This document shows positions 55,401 to 58,400 of a stretch of DNA of 64,000 nt, piece by piece. Below the pieces are notes generated by a model. The model was not told the origin of the DNA. It made no database searches and worked only from the letters and a program-made list of their open reading frames with translations. Origin of the DNA: Aquincola tertiaricarbonis (GTDB lineage Bacteria > Pseudomonadota > Gammaproteobacteria > Burkholderiales > Burkholderiaceae_C); the NCBI RefSeq assembly GCF_000969605.1, contig NZ_JZUE01000002.1, positions 62,001 to 126,000 on the forward strand, in the 5' to 3' direction. Every line of letters starts with the position of its first letter. Position 1 is the stretch's first letter. Made by a program: the position numbers and the translations under genes.

Positions 55401-58400
55401 AGTCGCTGCGCACTTCCTGGCAGCAGGCCAGCGGCGAGACCTTCGGCCAGCGCTTCAAGGACTGGGCGCAGAAGAACTTCTACCGCTCCGACCTGGACAT
55501 CGCCCGCGTCACCTACTCGGTGCCGGGCCAGCCGCTGAAGGTGCTGGGCAACGACGAGGTGGTGGCCCTGGGCCACCGGCTGAACGAGCGGCTGGCGTCC
55601 ATGGGCCACACGCCGTCGTTCATCCACGGCTCGCACAACACCATGGACGTGCTGCGCGGCGGCTACCTGAACTACGAGGGCATCGCCAAGCTGGGCGGCC
55701 CGGGCGCGGTCACCGGCTTCCGGCTGGACGACGTCGGCAGCCTGGTCACGCGCGAGCTGTCCGAGCGCCAGATCTACAACCGCGCCATCGCCAGCAACGG
55801 GACCGAGCCCTGGTACGCCAGCTGGAAGCGGCCGGCCGGCGCCAACGTCACCAGCCGCACCGCCACCAGCGGCCCGAAGCTGGCCGGCGCCGCCCTGGGC
55901 GGTGGCAGCAGCCTGGACTGGGTGACGGTGGGCAGCGGCGTGGGCACCGCCAACCGCCTGGGCGCGGCCGGCGGCAACGTGGCCGCCGCGGTGCAGGCCA
56001 CCCGCACGCAGACGCTGTGGCGCGGCATCGCCCTCACGCCCGAGGAAGCGGCCGGCCTGGCCGGCCAGGTGTCGGCCGGCCAGCCGCTGCTGTCGAACGC
56101 GGCCCGCAACGGCCTCACGCCGGCCCAGGCCGAGGCCTGGGCGCTGGAGATCGCCGCCCGCCAGAACCGGCCGGGCTCGCCGCTGCAGCAGATGGTGGCG
56201 GTGCATGTGGACGGATCCAACCCGAGCTCGCCCGGCATCTCCATGACCTCGCAGCGCGACTTCGCCGAGTACTTCGCGCTCACCGCGGCGCAGAACCGGC
56301 CGGGCACCCGGCCCTACCTGCTGCGGGCCGAGGTGCCCTACCCGCACGGCGGCGTGCGGCAGACCGGGCTGAGCTGGATCTCCGAGTACGAGACCACCTT
56401 CGTGCACCAGATGCCGGTGCGCGGCGGCGGCGTGTACGAACTGGAGGCCTCGCTGGTGCGCGGCAGCAACGGCAACCCCCTGCCGATGGCCAACACCCAC
56501 GGCTACAAGCCGACCGGCGGTGCAGCGCCGGGGCCGCAGGCGCCCGCCGCCGGCCTGCCGGGCGGCGCGCCGCTGCAGGCCACGCCGGCCGCGCAGCCGG
56601 CCGCGGCCCTGCCGGAATCGGCGGTGCTGCAGGACACGACGCTGCTGCTGTCGCTGGCCGATGCGGCGCTGGGCCTGTGGCAGCAGGCGCTGGGCGACAC
56701 CGCCGGGCTGCTGCTGCGGGTGTCCATCGCCGACCTGGCCGACGGCCAGCTGGGCCAGGCCTTCGTCACCGGCCTGGGCACCGACGGCAGGCCGGCCGAG
56801 GCGCGCATCGTGCTGGACTGGAATGCGGATGGCCGCGGCTGGTTCGCCGATGCCACGCCGCTGGAGGCGTCGGAATTCGGCGCCGCCGGTTCCGCCGCGG
56901 CCGGCCGCTTCGACCTCTTCAGCGTGGTGGCGCATGAGTTGGGCCACAGCCTGGGCCTGCTGCGCGGCTTCGCCGGCTTCGACCGGCATGTGCAGCAGGC
57001 GGCGGACGGCTCGCTGGTGTTCGTCGCGCCGGGCGTGCAGGCGGCGCTGTCGGCCGATGGCCAGCACCTGGCCGATGCCGGCGACCTGATGGCCACGCAG
57101 CTGGCCACCGGCCAGCGCCGGCTGCCTTCGGCGCTGGATGCGGCGGTGCTGGCCGCCGCACGCGCGGCCGGCCTGCCCGCCACCGGGCTGCCGGCCGGCC
57201 CGGCTGCGGCCACCGCCGCACCGGCGCTGCCGGTGGCGGTGATCAACGGCGACTTCGGCACCGTGCTCGGCGGCGCCGGCGGCGGCTGGACGGCCGTGGG
57301 CGGCGCCCGGGTGGAAGCCGGCCGCGGCGTGCTGACCGAAGACGGCACGCTGGCCTCGCGCTTCACCCAGGCGCTGCAGGTGCCGGCCGGTGCCCGCACG
57401 CTGCACTTCACGCTGGTGTCGGCGCAGTTCGACCCGGTGGCCGGCGGACCGCAGGATGCCTTCGAGGTGGCACTGCTGGATGCGGCCACGCTGGCGCCGC
57501 TGGGCGCCACCATCGGGCTGGCGGGCAGCGACGCCCTGTTCAACCTGCAGGCCGACGGCACCGCGTACCGCGCCGCCGGCGTGCAGACGGTGGCCTTGCC
57601 CGACGGCAGCACCCGCGTGGTGGTGGACCTGTCGGCCTTGCCGGCGGGCAGCCAGGCGGCGCTGTTCTTCGACCTGCTGGGCTTCGGCGCCCGCGGCAGC
57701 CGCGTGGTGCTGGACGACGTGGGCTTCGGCTTCGGCGATGGCGGCCAGGCGCCGGTGGCGGCGGACGATGCCTTCGCCCTGCCCGAGGACGGCAGCGCGC
57801 TGCTGGACCTCCTGGCCAACGACAGCGATGCCGACGGCGACCCGCTGGACACGCTGCTGGTGCAGGGGCCGGCCCATGGCGTGCTGGTGCGCCAGGCTGA
57901 TGGCCGCTACAGCTACACGCCCGATGCCGACTGGTACGGCGTAGACAGCTTCACCTACCGCGTGGTGGCCGGCGGCCTGTTCGGCAACCTGGCCACGGTC
58001 ACGCTGGAAGTGGCGGCCGTCAACGACCTGCCGGTGGCGCAGGGCGATGCCGCGGTGACGGCGGCCGGCACGCCGGTGGCGCTGGACCTGCTGGCCAACG
58101 ACGCCGACGTGGACGGCCCGGTGCTGGCGGCCGAACTGGTCAGCGGCCCGGCGCACGGCAGCCTGCAGTGGTCGGCCGATGGCCGCGTGGTGTACACGCC
58201 GGCCGCGGGCTTCGCGGGGACCGACGTCTTCAGCTACCGGGCGCTGGACGGCGCCGGTGCGAGCGTGGCCGTCAACGTGACCGTGGTGGTGCAGCCGCCG
58301 CAGGAAGGCGGCGCGGCCCCGGTGGCACGCGACGACCAGGCGGTGCTGGACGAGGACGGCAGCCTGGCCCTCGACGTGCTGGCCAACGACAGCGGCAGCG

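Noticed and set aside
54386-55990. Known nuclease or adenylate cyclase toxin domain after the RHS core
   Set aside because: Motifs such as HGSHN and SDLDIARV caught the eye, but I could not match a known catalytic pattern; left unassigned.
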